The notes beneath the pieces were generated by a model that worked only from the letters and a program-made list of their open reading frames with translations, was not told the origin of the DNA and did no database searches. Both the position numbers and the translations under genes were made by a program. From contig NC_049993.1 in NCBI RefSeq assembly GCF_000003815.2, positions 10,115,505 to 10,179,504 on the forward strand: a DNA stretch of 64,000 bases, read 5' to 3'. Shown here one piece after another: positions 22,295 through 33,800 of the stretch (its first letter is position 1; each line of letters opens with the position of its first letter). Origin of the DNA: Branchiostoma floridae. Taxonomy: Eukaryota; Chordata; Leptocardii; Amphioxiformes; Branchiostomatidae.

Positions 22295-22910
22295 CAAGTT
22301 CAAGCACTAGGAGGCCCAAAATCAAACCTGACCACCAGGACACCACCAACAATTCATGTACCAAAAAGCAACACAATGGCACCTTGCGTTCCGGAGATAC
22401 AGCGCACGCCTCGTGCCCACACAAAAGGTAACCTGGAATGTCAAGTTCAAGCACCAAGGGCGCCAAAATCAAAATTGAGAATTATTCAGCCACCGCCGAC
22501 ACATGTGCCAAATATCATCGCGCCCGCACCAACCGTTCAGAAGATATAACTCCGGAAAACCCCCTCCCGGACACGAAATTCGACCTGCCGCGTCAAGTTC
22601 AAACGCGACAGGGCCCAAAGTCAATCCTAGGCAACAGGCAACAACCCCCCACCCATGCACCAAAAATCGTTGCAATCCCGCGTATCGTTCCGGACACACA
22701 GCGCCAAAAGTGCCCAAAAAACACAAAAAATGCCACCTGCAATGTCAAGTTCAAGTGCCAGGAGGCCCAAAATCACACCTGAGTGTCAGGCTACCACCCC
22801 CAACCCACGTACCAAAAATCGTTGTGCTCGCACCATCCGTTCTCGAGATACAGCGCCCTAAATCCCCAGCTTCCAAAAGTTCCAACGCCCGTGAAAACCA
22901 TACCTGCATA
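22295..22910. repeat. about 150-bp tandem repeat, four copies
   Basis: The motif caagttcaa recurs at 22295, 22442, 22593 and 22745 (spacing 147, 151 and 152). Each is followed by a gcccaaaatc-type segment, a C-rich stretch and an accaaaaatcgtt-like segment with a cgttc...gatacagcgc motif. Copies have diverged strongly. No coding evidence. Confidence 0.7.
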
Positions 22911-22929
22911 CATGCAGGTAAAAAGGAAC

Positions 22930-24830
22930 ACGGTTAAAGTTCTAGTAGTGCTGTGCACTACCAACAAGTTTTTACACGGTCTCTCTTATCGTTCTGCTCC
23001 CGACAGGTCACTGTGTACAAAATAAACCTGACGGCTTATATCTCTGGCTTTGAGCATTGAACTGTTTTGAACATTTTGACTTTTGAAATATGTTTTCCAC
23101 ATGCTAACGTTATAGAAACTACCACAGCTGGACGTTCAATTGGGACCAGTGCAATGTTGGGTTATACGTGTACATTGTACTTTTTTTATCAATTACGGTA
23201 TACTGCTTTAGACAAACAGCATTACATCAATAGTTCAAATCAACTGATTCTGGTCGGACCTAAAACTGGACACATTGCAATTGGGTACAAAAACGCTTGA
23301 AAGCCTTTTTTTATATATATTTGATTTAAAAAAATACCTAGCAAAACTATGCAAAAATCAATTTGCATATGTGCATGTGCCTAGGAAAGTCTACAATACC
23401 TGTATGAAAATAAGTGTCCTTGTCATGGAGCTTATAAAAGTTAAGATGAAAATGGTCTGTAACACGTTTTAGTTACTTAAGCTTTAATGATTCACGGCCG
23501 TTGATTATTGCCAGTTAACTCAAATTTACATCTTCAAATACTAGTATAACATGATAAATGTAGTCAATGCTTGTAAATAGTGTCTTTGCAGTGCCTGCCA
23601 CTCGCCATCCTCTTCTATCCTCTATAGTAAATCAACTCCATGTTAGTAGCCACAGATTCTGTGCTTTCTTGCTGTTTCTGTGCTGCGGAAAGGCTTGCAC
23701 AATATGGGGGGGGGGGGGGCTAGCTCTGATTCCCATTCAGTAGATTTCTAGCGAGGGCAACGCCCATGAAGTCCGCTCGTTCAAATGCAGAGTAACTAAT
23801 TAACACTAAACTGGTGGCACGCGAGGGGCAGGGAGGAATATTTCACACCTATTGTCCGTCGATTACTGGCTGTTAAATACCGTCAATACATTACAAAGGA
23901 AATCTTTGTAGAGGCTCCTTTAGTTTACAGCATGTATTTTGTGAGCTGGTCCCTTTCAATGCCGGTAATATAGAATAGAAGGAAGGACTGAAAAAAAAAA
24001 CAATACGACTTGAGTACATAGCGTTATATTTGACAATTTACTGCAGCCGTTGCGCACGGGTCATCAGATTCAGAGATCTTTTTACCTACTACGGTTACAA
24101 GATTCAGTGACTTGTAGAAGTACAGTAGAACTACGTGATGTTTTTATTTTATGTTTTACAAAATAACAACGATGGATAATGTCACATTATCCCAAAACTC
24201 AATATCGTCGTTACCGACTGTGGTTGTCTGGGATGTTTGTGGTTCTTCTACAGCATGAATAAATTATCGTGTTTACATAGCTAGGTGACGGACGTATTCA
24301 AATTCTGGAAGTGGTTTTGCATCACATAGAAGCAACCTTTCAAACATGTGAACGTCTTTGTCAAAGTTACAAGTGTGTTGTCAGCTACTTTTGCATAATT
24401 ACAAGAAGATTAACAAATGAAATAAACAAAATGAAGCAGAATGACCGATTATATGGTGCGTGATTTACGCTGACTGTATTATATGTAACAGAACGGATCT
24501 TATTTTCGAAGATAGAACCTCCTTGACATGACGAAGCATATGCAGCAAAACATATCGCGGTGTAACTTTGTGTAGTATATGCAACATGAGTCACTCAGTT
24601 CTAAACTGAGTACGTTGTATCAAGGTCTTCGGCCGTGCTATATGTAACCAAGGAGGTGTTTTTTTAATCTCCTTGATGTAACTTAAAAATGTAACGTTTA
24701 TAGTTTATGTTTGGACAGTGACAATTATAAAGGTGTTATTGGCGCTTAGCAAAGATTTTTGTATAATGACTAGTCATGATTTTTTTACAGGATCGTTGAC
24801 AAATATGTTTTTTTGCTTGTTATTACCGAT
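22930..24830. other. no gene seen
   Basis: Non-coding, with a 13-base G run at 23707-23719. No exon, RNA gene or clear repeat identified. Confidence 0.4.
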
Positions 24831-24832
24831 TT

Positions 24833-25150
24833 CTATGTCTCCCGCCATGACCGGTGAACCAAAGACTCGGGATGCGCTGTTAGGTGACTGTCCTGGAAAA
24901 TGCGTTCGATGTCTTCTCTCGCTGATTGTCTGTAATTTGGGGCGTCACAATGCGCCATAAAATCCTCATCCAGGACAAGTTTAGATTTGATTTCCCTCCA
25001 TTTTAGTACGCGGCCCTTCCTGGAGAGCTTGATCTTGTTGGGAAATGTTGGGTCAACTCGACAAATCTCACCTTCGTCGGGATCCGTTCCTTCACGTAGC
25101 GACCGCTCCATTAGCGCGAGCGTAGCACCATTGAAAGTGTAAAACTTCAT
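24833..25150 (-). CDS. unrecognised 105-residue open frame
   Basis: Minus-strand frame starting MKFYTFNGATLALMERSL and ending at 24833. Charged, globular-looking composition (SRKGRVLKWREIKSKLVLDE). I recognise no family and found no splice partners. It lies downstream of the Crypton/ZMYM-like relic on the same strand but does not resemble the C-terminal part of that family. It may be a chance frame. Confidence 0.25.
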   Translation of the reverse strand: MKFYTFNGATLALMERSLREGTDPDEGEICRVDPTFPNKIKLSRKGRVLKWREIKSKLVLDEDFMAHCDAPNYRQSAREDIERIFQDSHLTAHPESLVHRSWRET

Positions 25151-25559
25151 TTCTACAGTCCCGAGGCGTTTTGATCATCAAACTTTCAAAGTTGAGTATT
25201 TTCAAGCTGATCTATCTAGACATACGGAAGAAACTCAAAATAGCAACTCAAATGTGCTTGGGTTGAGCTTAGGACATTTACATGAAACTAGGGGCGCTAC
25301 AAGGGGTGCGATTAGCCCGTAACTGGGCTGCCATTGGCTGATTGTCGACTGCGGTCAGTGACCTGCTAGCAGCCATCTGATTGGTCCTCGCTAGAAACCG
25401 CCAGATATGTACTGCATGTGAAATAGTGTACACGGGGGGGGGGGCGGGGGGGGGGTGACCTCCGACACGTATTTCTGAAAACGTGGAGAATGACTGGCAA
25501 GAACATGGGGGTGGGGGGTGGGGTGGGGTACGTCATCGTCTGTCACTCGCACGGTTGCT

Positions 25560-26152
25560 TAAGTAATAAGTATGTGGACCCCCAGAGCATGCTGCAATGC
25601 CCTGCCCTGTACTTCATCCCAAAGAGCATGGTGTTCTTGAGCCACAGGCCACTGATGAGGCTTTCGGGGTTGTAAGGCCCAATAAGCTTTTTTTTTATCC
25701 AAAAGTTCCATTTCGGCTGCGCTCATCGGGTCCGCAAGCTTTGGCCTACTATCCCTTCCCCTCCTTTAAATTCTTCCGCTTCGCTTCAAGGCATTCACGT
25801 GAATGCGCAAAACGGCGATCAGTTATGATCTCTGCTGGGTAGGCCTTCTCCTTTAGATAACGGGCAATGAACCGATGCTTGCTGGTTAAACTGTCTGGCT
25901 CATATTCTTCGCCACTATCCTTGCGTATGGCTAAGAAGAATCTTCCCAGCAGCTCATTCAAGTCTTCTACCGACAAGTTCTCCGGCCTCCTCTCTTCTCC
26001 ATTTGCCTACAGGAACAACACGAAGTGACTAATGTCGGCCTCTGTCGAATCCTCTTCGTGTTGAAGTTCTTTTCCTTGTCAATGTAACTCGAGCTTGAAA
26101 CACGATCATACTCTTGGAAAACAATACTTCTCTTCATCTTTGATGCCGCCAT
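25560..26152 (-). pseudogene. Crypton/ZMYM-like (DUF3504-type) gene relic
   Basis: A possible first exon starts at 26152 (MAASKMKRSIVFQEYDR). After an acceptor (AG 26008-26007) the frame 26006-25749 encodes ENLSVEDLNELLGRFFLAIR, EEYEPDSLTSKHRFIARYLK and EIITDRRFAHSRECLEAKRK. That is the N-terminal part of the domain shared by ZMYM/QRICH1-type proteins and Crypton tyrosine recombinases. Similarity continues after an apparent one-base shift (RPKLADPMSAAEMELL, about 25690-25745) and a second shift in the A9 run (T9 on the plus strand) near 25688 (NPESLISGLWLKNTMLFGMK). At least two frame breaks and no visible C-terminal catalytic region mean this is a remnant. Family assignment is from memory of the conserved pattern. 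Confidence 0.5.
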
Positions 26153-26339
26153 CGTAAAAAGAAATGTAACAATTTGGTTCGAGAAGCCATTGTTCGAATT
26201 TTCGATGGCGCGTTGTATTTAATCGATGGAAGCCCGTGTGATGCAACTTCGAAGCTTGTGTGATACGTCTTTTAATCACACGGTCCGGAACGCCTGTATA
26301 GAACGTTTTCGCGTCACAGGTATGATATAACATTCTTTA

Positions 26340-27000
26340 TTTGACTTTTATAATATTTGATTTCAGTAGTAGGTCAACTTTCGATAGAAACATCAGGCCC
26401 AGACAAAATGTTAGAAAATAAATATCATCTACCATTTAGGCCGTACTACCTACAAAGATAATGATGTTGTTTTTTATATACCAACCGTTACTTTTGTTTG
26501 GACTACTACTAATAAAGCATAGCTGTAATTTAAGTCCCGCTGCCTTCGTCTATGATATTTTGTACAATGTAGTTCCTTTTCTCCTGTATCTTGTATGCAG
26601 TCAGCATGCATGTCAAAGAAATTAAATCATTAAATAGACCTTCTTATAACGTTTGATCATCGTCTACAAACATCGGTATTTGATTCACTTGTTGCCGTGA
26701 GAGAGAAACCGTAGGAAATATACAGCAAGACGGAACCCAAAGGTTTCTCCATCTTCAGCTGAATAGGTTTTATGATAGATTAAAAAAAAAATTCCCACTA
26801 AAAACCGAGCTCACGTTAAAGTAACACGATGATGTCCACTTGTTAGTTGTATTTGTTGCTGGCATGTTCAGCGATTAGACATTTGCCGGTCCGACTGGCT
26901 ATTAGGTCTCAATTAGACGGAACCATTGATTTAAGTGTTAATACGAATCTTCTATATGGTGAGCACACATTCTCGTAAGTCAATAAAAAAATGTCACCGA
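26340..27000. other. no gene seen
   Basis: AT-rich non-coding sequence before a MITE. No repeat or exon recognised. Confidence 0.4.
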
Positions 27001-27007
27001 AGTCTAA

Positions 27008-27352
27008 AGCTAAGGGCACAACCCGCCGTACGTGCAATTTATCCGTACGTTTTTTTTTTTTTTTGAGAGGCCACGTCCGCCACGTATTTCTGGAAACGTT
27101 CAGGCTGTACAGGGCAGGCGCATCGCCCGTACTGACACCTACGGCCGCGGGGGGCGATCCGCAGCCCGATGGCACACAACGTTTTGCCTGCACGTTAAGT
27201 TCTACGGCGTGTCTGCGTGCTCCAAAATCCGTCGGATTCCCTACGAGTTCGTACGGAGGCGGTACTTACCACTTACGGATCCCATAAGATTGCCCACGTT
27301 TTGGCACGTAGACAGCACGTATTTGCACGTACGGTGGGTTGTGCCCTTAGCT
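27008..27352. mobile_element. MITE, PIF/Harbinger-like
   Basis: The 345-bp element has long terminal inverted repeats: AGCTAAGGGCACAACCC (left) is the exact inverse of GGGTTGTGCCCTTAGCT (right), and beyond a mismatch the arms continue with GCCGTACGTGCAA. The 3-bp sequence TAA flanks both ends (27005-27007 and 27353-27355), matching the TWA target duplication of PIF/Harbinger elements. The interior is GC-rich and non-coding. Confidence 0.8.
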
Positions 27353-27813
27353 TAACGGACGAATAATATTTATCACATTTCACACTGCAATTACCCAATA
27401 TACGCTTGAAGCACTTTTCGGTCTCCGTCGCCTGACCGCAGCACTCAGGACCAAAAAATGTACACGTCCGACAATAGTTCGCATTACGAAACTTTCCTAC
27501 GCAACAATGACAGAAATACACAAGCTTTCATCTCAAATCCTTTTCACACCAGGTGGAGCGATGAAAGAGAATTCATTATATATCCAAACACACGATATAA
27601 ATACCCAGGGCAATTACTTTTTAGCCAGGATTTTTTCAGGGTCTACACTCGGAGTGATATAGAAAGAGACCATTTAGCAGGTCACATACCAGAGTTGAGA
27701 CCGTATTCGTTACGCTTCGCTGTCACATGACACACAGTTTTTTCAACATTACAAGAGCGGAATGAACACTAACAAACAAGCACCCTACAATCGTGCTCTG
27801 TACAGTCGCCAAG

Positions 27814-29308
27814 ATGACTTGTGGACAGCGAATGAGAAGCGAATTTCGCCTGAAATCGTTTGGGCTGACGTACAACGACCTGCACGTGTTCACCAGAACG
27901 CCGGTGAGCTTACTAGTTTTGCCGAGATATGGTTTGAGAGTGACCATAGGGAATACATGTACTTGTAGGCCATTTAGTTTGTTTCCTTTAGCATGTGTTA
28001 GCCGTTCTGATATGCAACGAACTATTCAAACAGTTATGAAACTTCACTGAGAAGGTGAACTGAACTGAACTGAACTGAGAGAGATAGAAAGAGAGAGAGA
28101 GACCATGACGTAGGTCAAACACACACAGTCACACAAGGACACACAGAGGCACACACTGACACACACAGGTACACGTGGACACAGGTAGGCACACACTGAC
28201 ACATAGGCACACGTAGACACACAGACACACGCGGACACACACAGGCACACAAAGATACACACACAGACACACACGGACACATACCAGCACACGCGGACAC
28301 ACACACAGACAAAAGCACACACGTGACACACACGGACACACACAGACACACGTAAAATTTTTAGGTCAACTTGGATTCTTTCCCACGCTCTTATTTCTTT
28401 GTTTTCAGTGGCTGAGTAACCAAAACCAGCTACCATTCTTGCTGTATAGACTTGCGGTATGCTTGTACCATGTCGTTATTTACGTCGGCCTACGCGGAGC
28501 CCTGGGCGGTTTCCAACCGCTGAATCTGATATACCTGACAGACTGGGCCTACATTAGTCTCACACTCCACACCGCACTGAACGCGTTACTCTGCCTGGCT
28601 GACTACTTCAACTCTCGTTCGCAGCGTGGAGCAACATCTGACGAGTCGTCTGACGACGTCATGGATACGGGACCTACCATTTCACCCACAACCACAGGTA
28701 GTAACGCAGCAGCACAAGAGAGCATCGGCCAGGACTCCAGCCAACCCCTACCTATACCATGGTTCTACAAACTCAGCTGGGTGTTGTACAACGTCGCCTT
28801 TAGCGAAGGGATACACATCACGATTTTGTTCTGGGCACTGATAGGAGGTGACAGTAGCGATGTTAGCATCCTTATGCACGCCATTAATTCTGTCACCATA
28901 GTGATAGACGTAATGGTTAGTGGTTTCCCATGTCGACTGCTGCATTTTGTTTACCCTTTGACCTTTGGGGCTGTGTACATTCTCTTTACTGTCGTCTACT
29001 GGGCTGCAGGTGGGAGGGGAGAGGATAACCTTCCCTTTATATACCCCTACCTTGACTATGGAGGGAATCCTGTTCTAGCCGTCATTGTAGCTGTACTGAG
29101 TGTTGTAGTAGCAATGCCATTATGTCACTGTGTCGTCTTCGCTCTCGCTCTGGCTCGCGAGAGTTTGGTGCGGTTATTGCAGTGGCGTCCTCCAGGTGAT
29201 AGTCAGAATGTTAACGTTACTGGTTCTGTTGATACTGGCCTTGAAAACCATGCAAACTCCACGTGTCGTTCAGGAACCCTGACTTCCATAGAATGCACTG
29301 CACTTTAA
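27814..29308 (+). CDS. rolling stone-like multi-pass membrane protein, two exons
   Basis: Exon 1 27814-27903 ([17 protein letters not shown], then [13 protein letters not shown]) ends at a GT donor. Exon 2 starts after ttttcag at 28409 and runs to the stop at 29308. Both junctions are phase 0, giving 329 residues. Exon 2 reads [20 protein letters not shown], then a series of hydrophobic segments ([97 protein letters not shown]). A polar loop (about residues 100-140) separates the first and second halves. This order matches the Drosophila rolling stone family, known from myoblast fusion; the function here is inferred only. The first exon is assigned from phase and family pattern and is less certain than the second. 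Confidence 0.85.
28113..28352. repeat. CA-rich minisatellite in the rolling stone-like intron
   Basis: Irregular repeats of gacacacac and gcacac-type units over about 240 bp. The cysteine/valine-rich frames read from it on the minus strand are artefacts of the repeat. Confidence 0.9.
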
Positions 29309-30846
29309 AATGTCCACTTGGACCGGTAATGAGTAGCGATTACGTTTGTTATTTGCTTTATTTGTTTATCTATTTATTTATTCATTTATCTATTTATTGG
29401 CTTGGCTGTTCAGCACGCACGCACACCCAGGGCTGCCCAACTGGCCTTTGCCTATTGCAAAGGGCTAGCACTTCTTTGGCTTTTGCATAATTTATGTTTT
29501 AATGCAATATGTTTATATATGATATTATTTATGATTATTATTTATATATATATACATTCTGCTACTTATATTAATCATGTTACAACTTTCCGTGTCAAGT
29601 AATTTACAAGTTGTTACAAGTTTTTCTTTGTTAAATTTCTTGGTGAGGTTTATTATTTTTATATTGCTTCGTGTATTCGGTCCCGTAGAAAATCAATTCG
29701 GTGGTATTGAATGGGCCACCTAATTGTCTGAAAATTCTATAAATAGATAAAAGTAGATATATTTTAAACTTTCATATTAGATACGTTGCACACTTCGGAT
29801 CATGTTGGTAGGGAGAGAAAATGGCAGTCTCAGTAATTTAACTAGGATGGTACCCAAGATAGTTAAATGTGCAACAGGCCAAGTACTGCTGTATGTCTAA
29901 AGGGAAACATATATAGAGATAACGCAGAGAATAATGGCAGCAAATTGCTGGAACTTTGCCTGTGCTCTAACTCGATGATCAAGTAATGAAAGAGATTGAG
30001 TAAAGTATTTGATGGTGTCACGAGTGAAACTGGTTTAATTGAGAAACTATCAATCTGATATGAGTCGACAAGAAAGCCAAGTTACATAACCAGTACATCT
30101 CTACAATGTGTTACACGTCAATTCTGTAAATGGGCGCGTGGACGGGGTAAGGCATCCCTTGTGATTGTTCGTCAGACCCCTATTGAGGTTTTGCGTCTTC
30201 GCTTATTGTCGTACAAATTGTGCTTGTCCTACAAGTGGTATGTTCCTCTTGCTATTTCACAGGGGATAGCACACCCCCTCCTAGGGAGAAAACCCTAGCC
30301 AAAAAAAGCCAGTGGGAATGGCCCCTGCAACAATATGTAAATGGGTTATAGTATATAGTATTACATGTGCCTAGATGATTGGGTAAAGGTAGCTTGTCCA
30401 ACAAGTGATATGTTCCTCTTGATATTCAGATACAGATACAGATACTGTCATTCTTCCATAGGACTGTTTAGCCATAGACGAGGTGTAGGCTGATATCAAT
30501 TAGGATTTATAAGAGGATAACAATTTCACTAATGTTAAATTGTGTAATAATATACTACTCTTCCATTGCACTTTACTAAAATTACTATACTATAATCATT
30601 TTAACCAAAATTTACCATGGACATTTAGGGAGGCATACTGTATATGATATGTACTTCAACAGAAGCTGCTGAATTAAAGAAAAATTTTCATTCAATATCA
30701 TTTCAACTACATGCAAATCTACAGTGCATTTATTTCCTCATGTCCAATCCTTATCATAAGTATATCAATTACACCATCAGATATACGAAGGAAGTTTAGG
30801 CATAGGTTGCCTGTCCTTCGTGCTTGGAGTATTCTAAAGTTCTGTC
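29309..30846. other. intergenic, with one dispersed repeat
   Basis: Between convergent genes: rolling stone-like (+) and nrf-6-like (-). It begins with a T/A-rich (ttta) tract near 29345-29400. The segment 30280-30392 (cctagggagaaaaccctagc onward) is a diverged direct copy of 32582-32692 in the nrf-6-like last intron. No gene recognised. Confidence 0.6.
30729..30734 (-). promoter_or_regulatory. candidate poly(A) signal of the nrf-6-like gene
   Basis: AATAAA on the minus strand, about 113 nt past the stop codon at 30847. A typical distance, but not tested. Confidence 0.45.
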
Positions 30847-33800
30847 CTATTTCTTGAAGACGACTTTCTCCACCCCCATCAGTGGTGACTCCACCGCCAC
30901 AGACACCAGGAAGCCCATACCGAAGGATAGAGCCAAGTGCCCCAAGAAGAAGTAGATCTGAAAAAAAATTCAAAGGGATGTTAAAAGTCAGCTAACCGAT
31001 GTTTATGAGAGAAGAGACAAAGGTTTGCAAAAGAGCATTTTCGGAGATATTCAAGTCCTAGCCTCTACCAGGCTCCGCGGATCGCTGGTCAAATAATAGA
31101 ATGTAGTTATGTCTTGTGTTGAATAGACAGGTTGTTTTAGTTGAATTATAACCTTATTTGATTACTTCTACGTTTGTATGCCAGCTACACGTCACTTTGT
31201 TATTTGATTTCTTGTTGTTTTATTTCACGTCGTTATCATTATCTCTTGACTTTGTTATGTAGCCATGTATACGTATGTATGTCCTTATTTTGTTTATGTA
31301 CATGAGGAGAAGACCTCGATAAGCAGGGTCTGCTTTCCGTCTCATTCTCTTTAAAGAAATGTGAATAAAAAAAATAAAAATAATAGAACTTGAACAAATA
31401 GAGCAAATAGTATTGCTATGGGAGCATTGACTCATCTTGCCGACTGACTGCCCTAGTATTCTATTTCCTCTATTCGTCCAATCTCTACTATTCAACCAGT
31501 CATCCACGGAGCCCGCTAAAGGCTATTCAAGTTTCGCTAGTTTGTCGGATGGACCGGTTTTTGTCTATTTCATTTCACCAAGAATGTTGTGGAAAATTCG
31601 ACGATTGACCCGCTGGTGGATTACCAGGATTCCAGATTGTAAGAGGTACATATTTTTATGCTTTCTTCTTGTTTGCTCTTTAGTTTGGCAAAGCTGATCA
31701 TGTCTTTTTTTAGTAAACCCATCACTTATATTCGGATTTTTGTTAAACTGATGTGCTTTGTAAGTCTTAATGTCTGTGTTTTGTTTTTATTTTGTATGAT
31801 TGCTGTAGGAATGTTTTGATTTTTTATTTGTTAATTTCTTGTCTGTAATACTGATATGATGCTCAATTATTCATGTATAAGCTTTTAGACGTTCGTGTGT
31901 TGTGTTCCCATGTTCCGATGTTTAGGTTTGTGTAAGCTAATGTTGTATTTGAACATTGCAAGTTCTGATGTTTTTGTGAGTTGTATTTGTAAACATTGCA
32001 AGTTCTGATGTTTTGTGGGTTGTATTTGTAAACATTGCAAGTTCTGATGTTTTGTGTGTTGTATTTGTAAACATTGCAAGTTCTGATGTTTTGTGTGTTG
32101 TATTTGTAAACATTGCAAGTTCTGATGTTTTTGTGAGTTGTATTTGTAAACATTGCAAGTTCTGATGTTTTGTGTGTTGTATTTGTAAACATTGCAAGTT
32201 CTGATGTTTTGTGTGTTGTATTTGTAAACATTGCAAGTTCTGATGTTTTTGTGAGTTGTATTTGTAAACATTGCAAGTTCTGATGTTTTGTGTGTTGTAT
32301 TTGTAAACATTGCGAGTTCTGATGTTTTTGTGAGTTTGTTAATATTATTAAGATAGTGAGATCTTTATGTGTAACGTGTGTTACTTATATTTGATGTGTT
32401 TATATTTGTAATTTTTCGTTTTTGTCTTTGTAAGACTTCTGATTTTGTTGCTTATGGGAATGGTTGAGTAAATGACAAATGTTAATTTGTGATATTTGTA
32501 AAATTGAAAACCAGGGAATGAAAACCCTGCACAAAAGTCCTAGGGAAAATCCAGTGGGATAAAACAGCCCTGTTAAAAAGTCCTAGGGAGCAACCCTACC
32601 CAAAAAAGCCAGTGTGAATGGCCCCTGCAACAATATATAAATGTGTTATAGTATATAGTATTGCATGTGTCTAGATGGTTGAGTAAAGGTAGACCATTGT
32701 GTAAAATGGTAAGAGAATGTTAGTGTAAATATTTCATAATGATTGTTTTTAGGTGTGTATAATTTGTCTAGTGATACAACTGTCTAGGTGAATAGCTTTC
32801 AATGTTCTGTACTTTATGATTTGTGAATAAAAATGTAACAAGATCAGTTGACCTGAGTTGACCCAACCATCCCCCTGATCACAGCTTCCTATCAGTTGAC
32901 CTGAGCTCAGCCGGCCCAACCATCCCCCTGATCCTGGGACTTGACCCAAATTCCATTTCACATTCATTGAGGCTAACATTCCATACATGCCTGTGGAAAC
33001 ATGCGTAGCATGCCTGTGGAAACATGCCTGTACAATTCCTAGAATTTGTGCAGAGACTGCAGACTGAACATAATATATATCATTGGGCTCGCCCCTGAGG
33101 CGTCGCCAAAAAAACTTCTTGTTTTTGTTTTTACAGAATTGTACACTAACGTACCATAGTGAAAGTGCTGTAGTGGATGGGCACCTCCATGGTGAAGTAG
33201 AAAGCAAACACCACGGGAACATGCATGAGGTAGGTGCAGAAGGTCAGTCGGCTCAGGGGCACCCAGCCGTCCCAGGAGAGGATGGTGTTCACCACTCCTG
33301 TAGTGAGCAGAATACATCACAGCGGTCAATAAGAATTATCACGGAAGCTCATCTGTGTAGGTAGTAATCATAGTGCAATGCTAAACTTTCTTCCAACACA
33401 AAGGTATACACGGATCAAATTTTCAACTACCACTGTCGCCTTCGTTAGAACCAATAATGATCAATACCAATAGTGATGATCCTGAAGAAGGCGACAGTGG
33501 TGTTAATTTGATCCGTGTATACCTTTGTGTTGAATGTAAGTTTATCATGGGACTTGGTCCATGGGAACTAGTAGTCCAATTCAGCAGGGAGTTATGTTGT
33601 ATTTCTGCGTACAACATTTATAATTATATGATACCTTCAGAGAGTGCACCTCATAAAATGAGGATAGTATCCGGATGATGCTTGAGCACTGCTCTGACGT
33701 ACTGTTTGACAAAGAGTAAAGGACAGTTTAAAAGTACTGCAATAACGGAAACAGCTGTCGCGCTAGAGATGGAATCATCCAAAAATTCATATGTCAAATT

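Noticed and set aside
28044-28436. Cysteine/valine-rich minus-strand frames
   Set aside because: Produced by the CA-rich minisatellite in the rolling stone-like intron.
31863-32310. Repeat-protein frames of up to 141 residues
   Set aside because: Artefact of the 39-bp minisatellite, same repeat in all three frames.
32749-33222. 157-residue minus-strand frame near the penultimate nrf-6-like exon
   Set aside because: Only the part within 33155-33297 is exon, and in a different frame; the rest is intron read-through.
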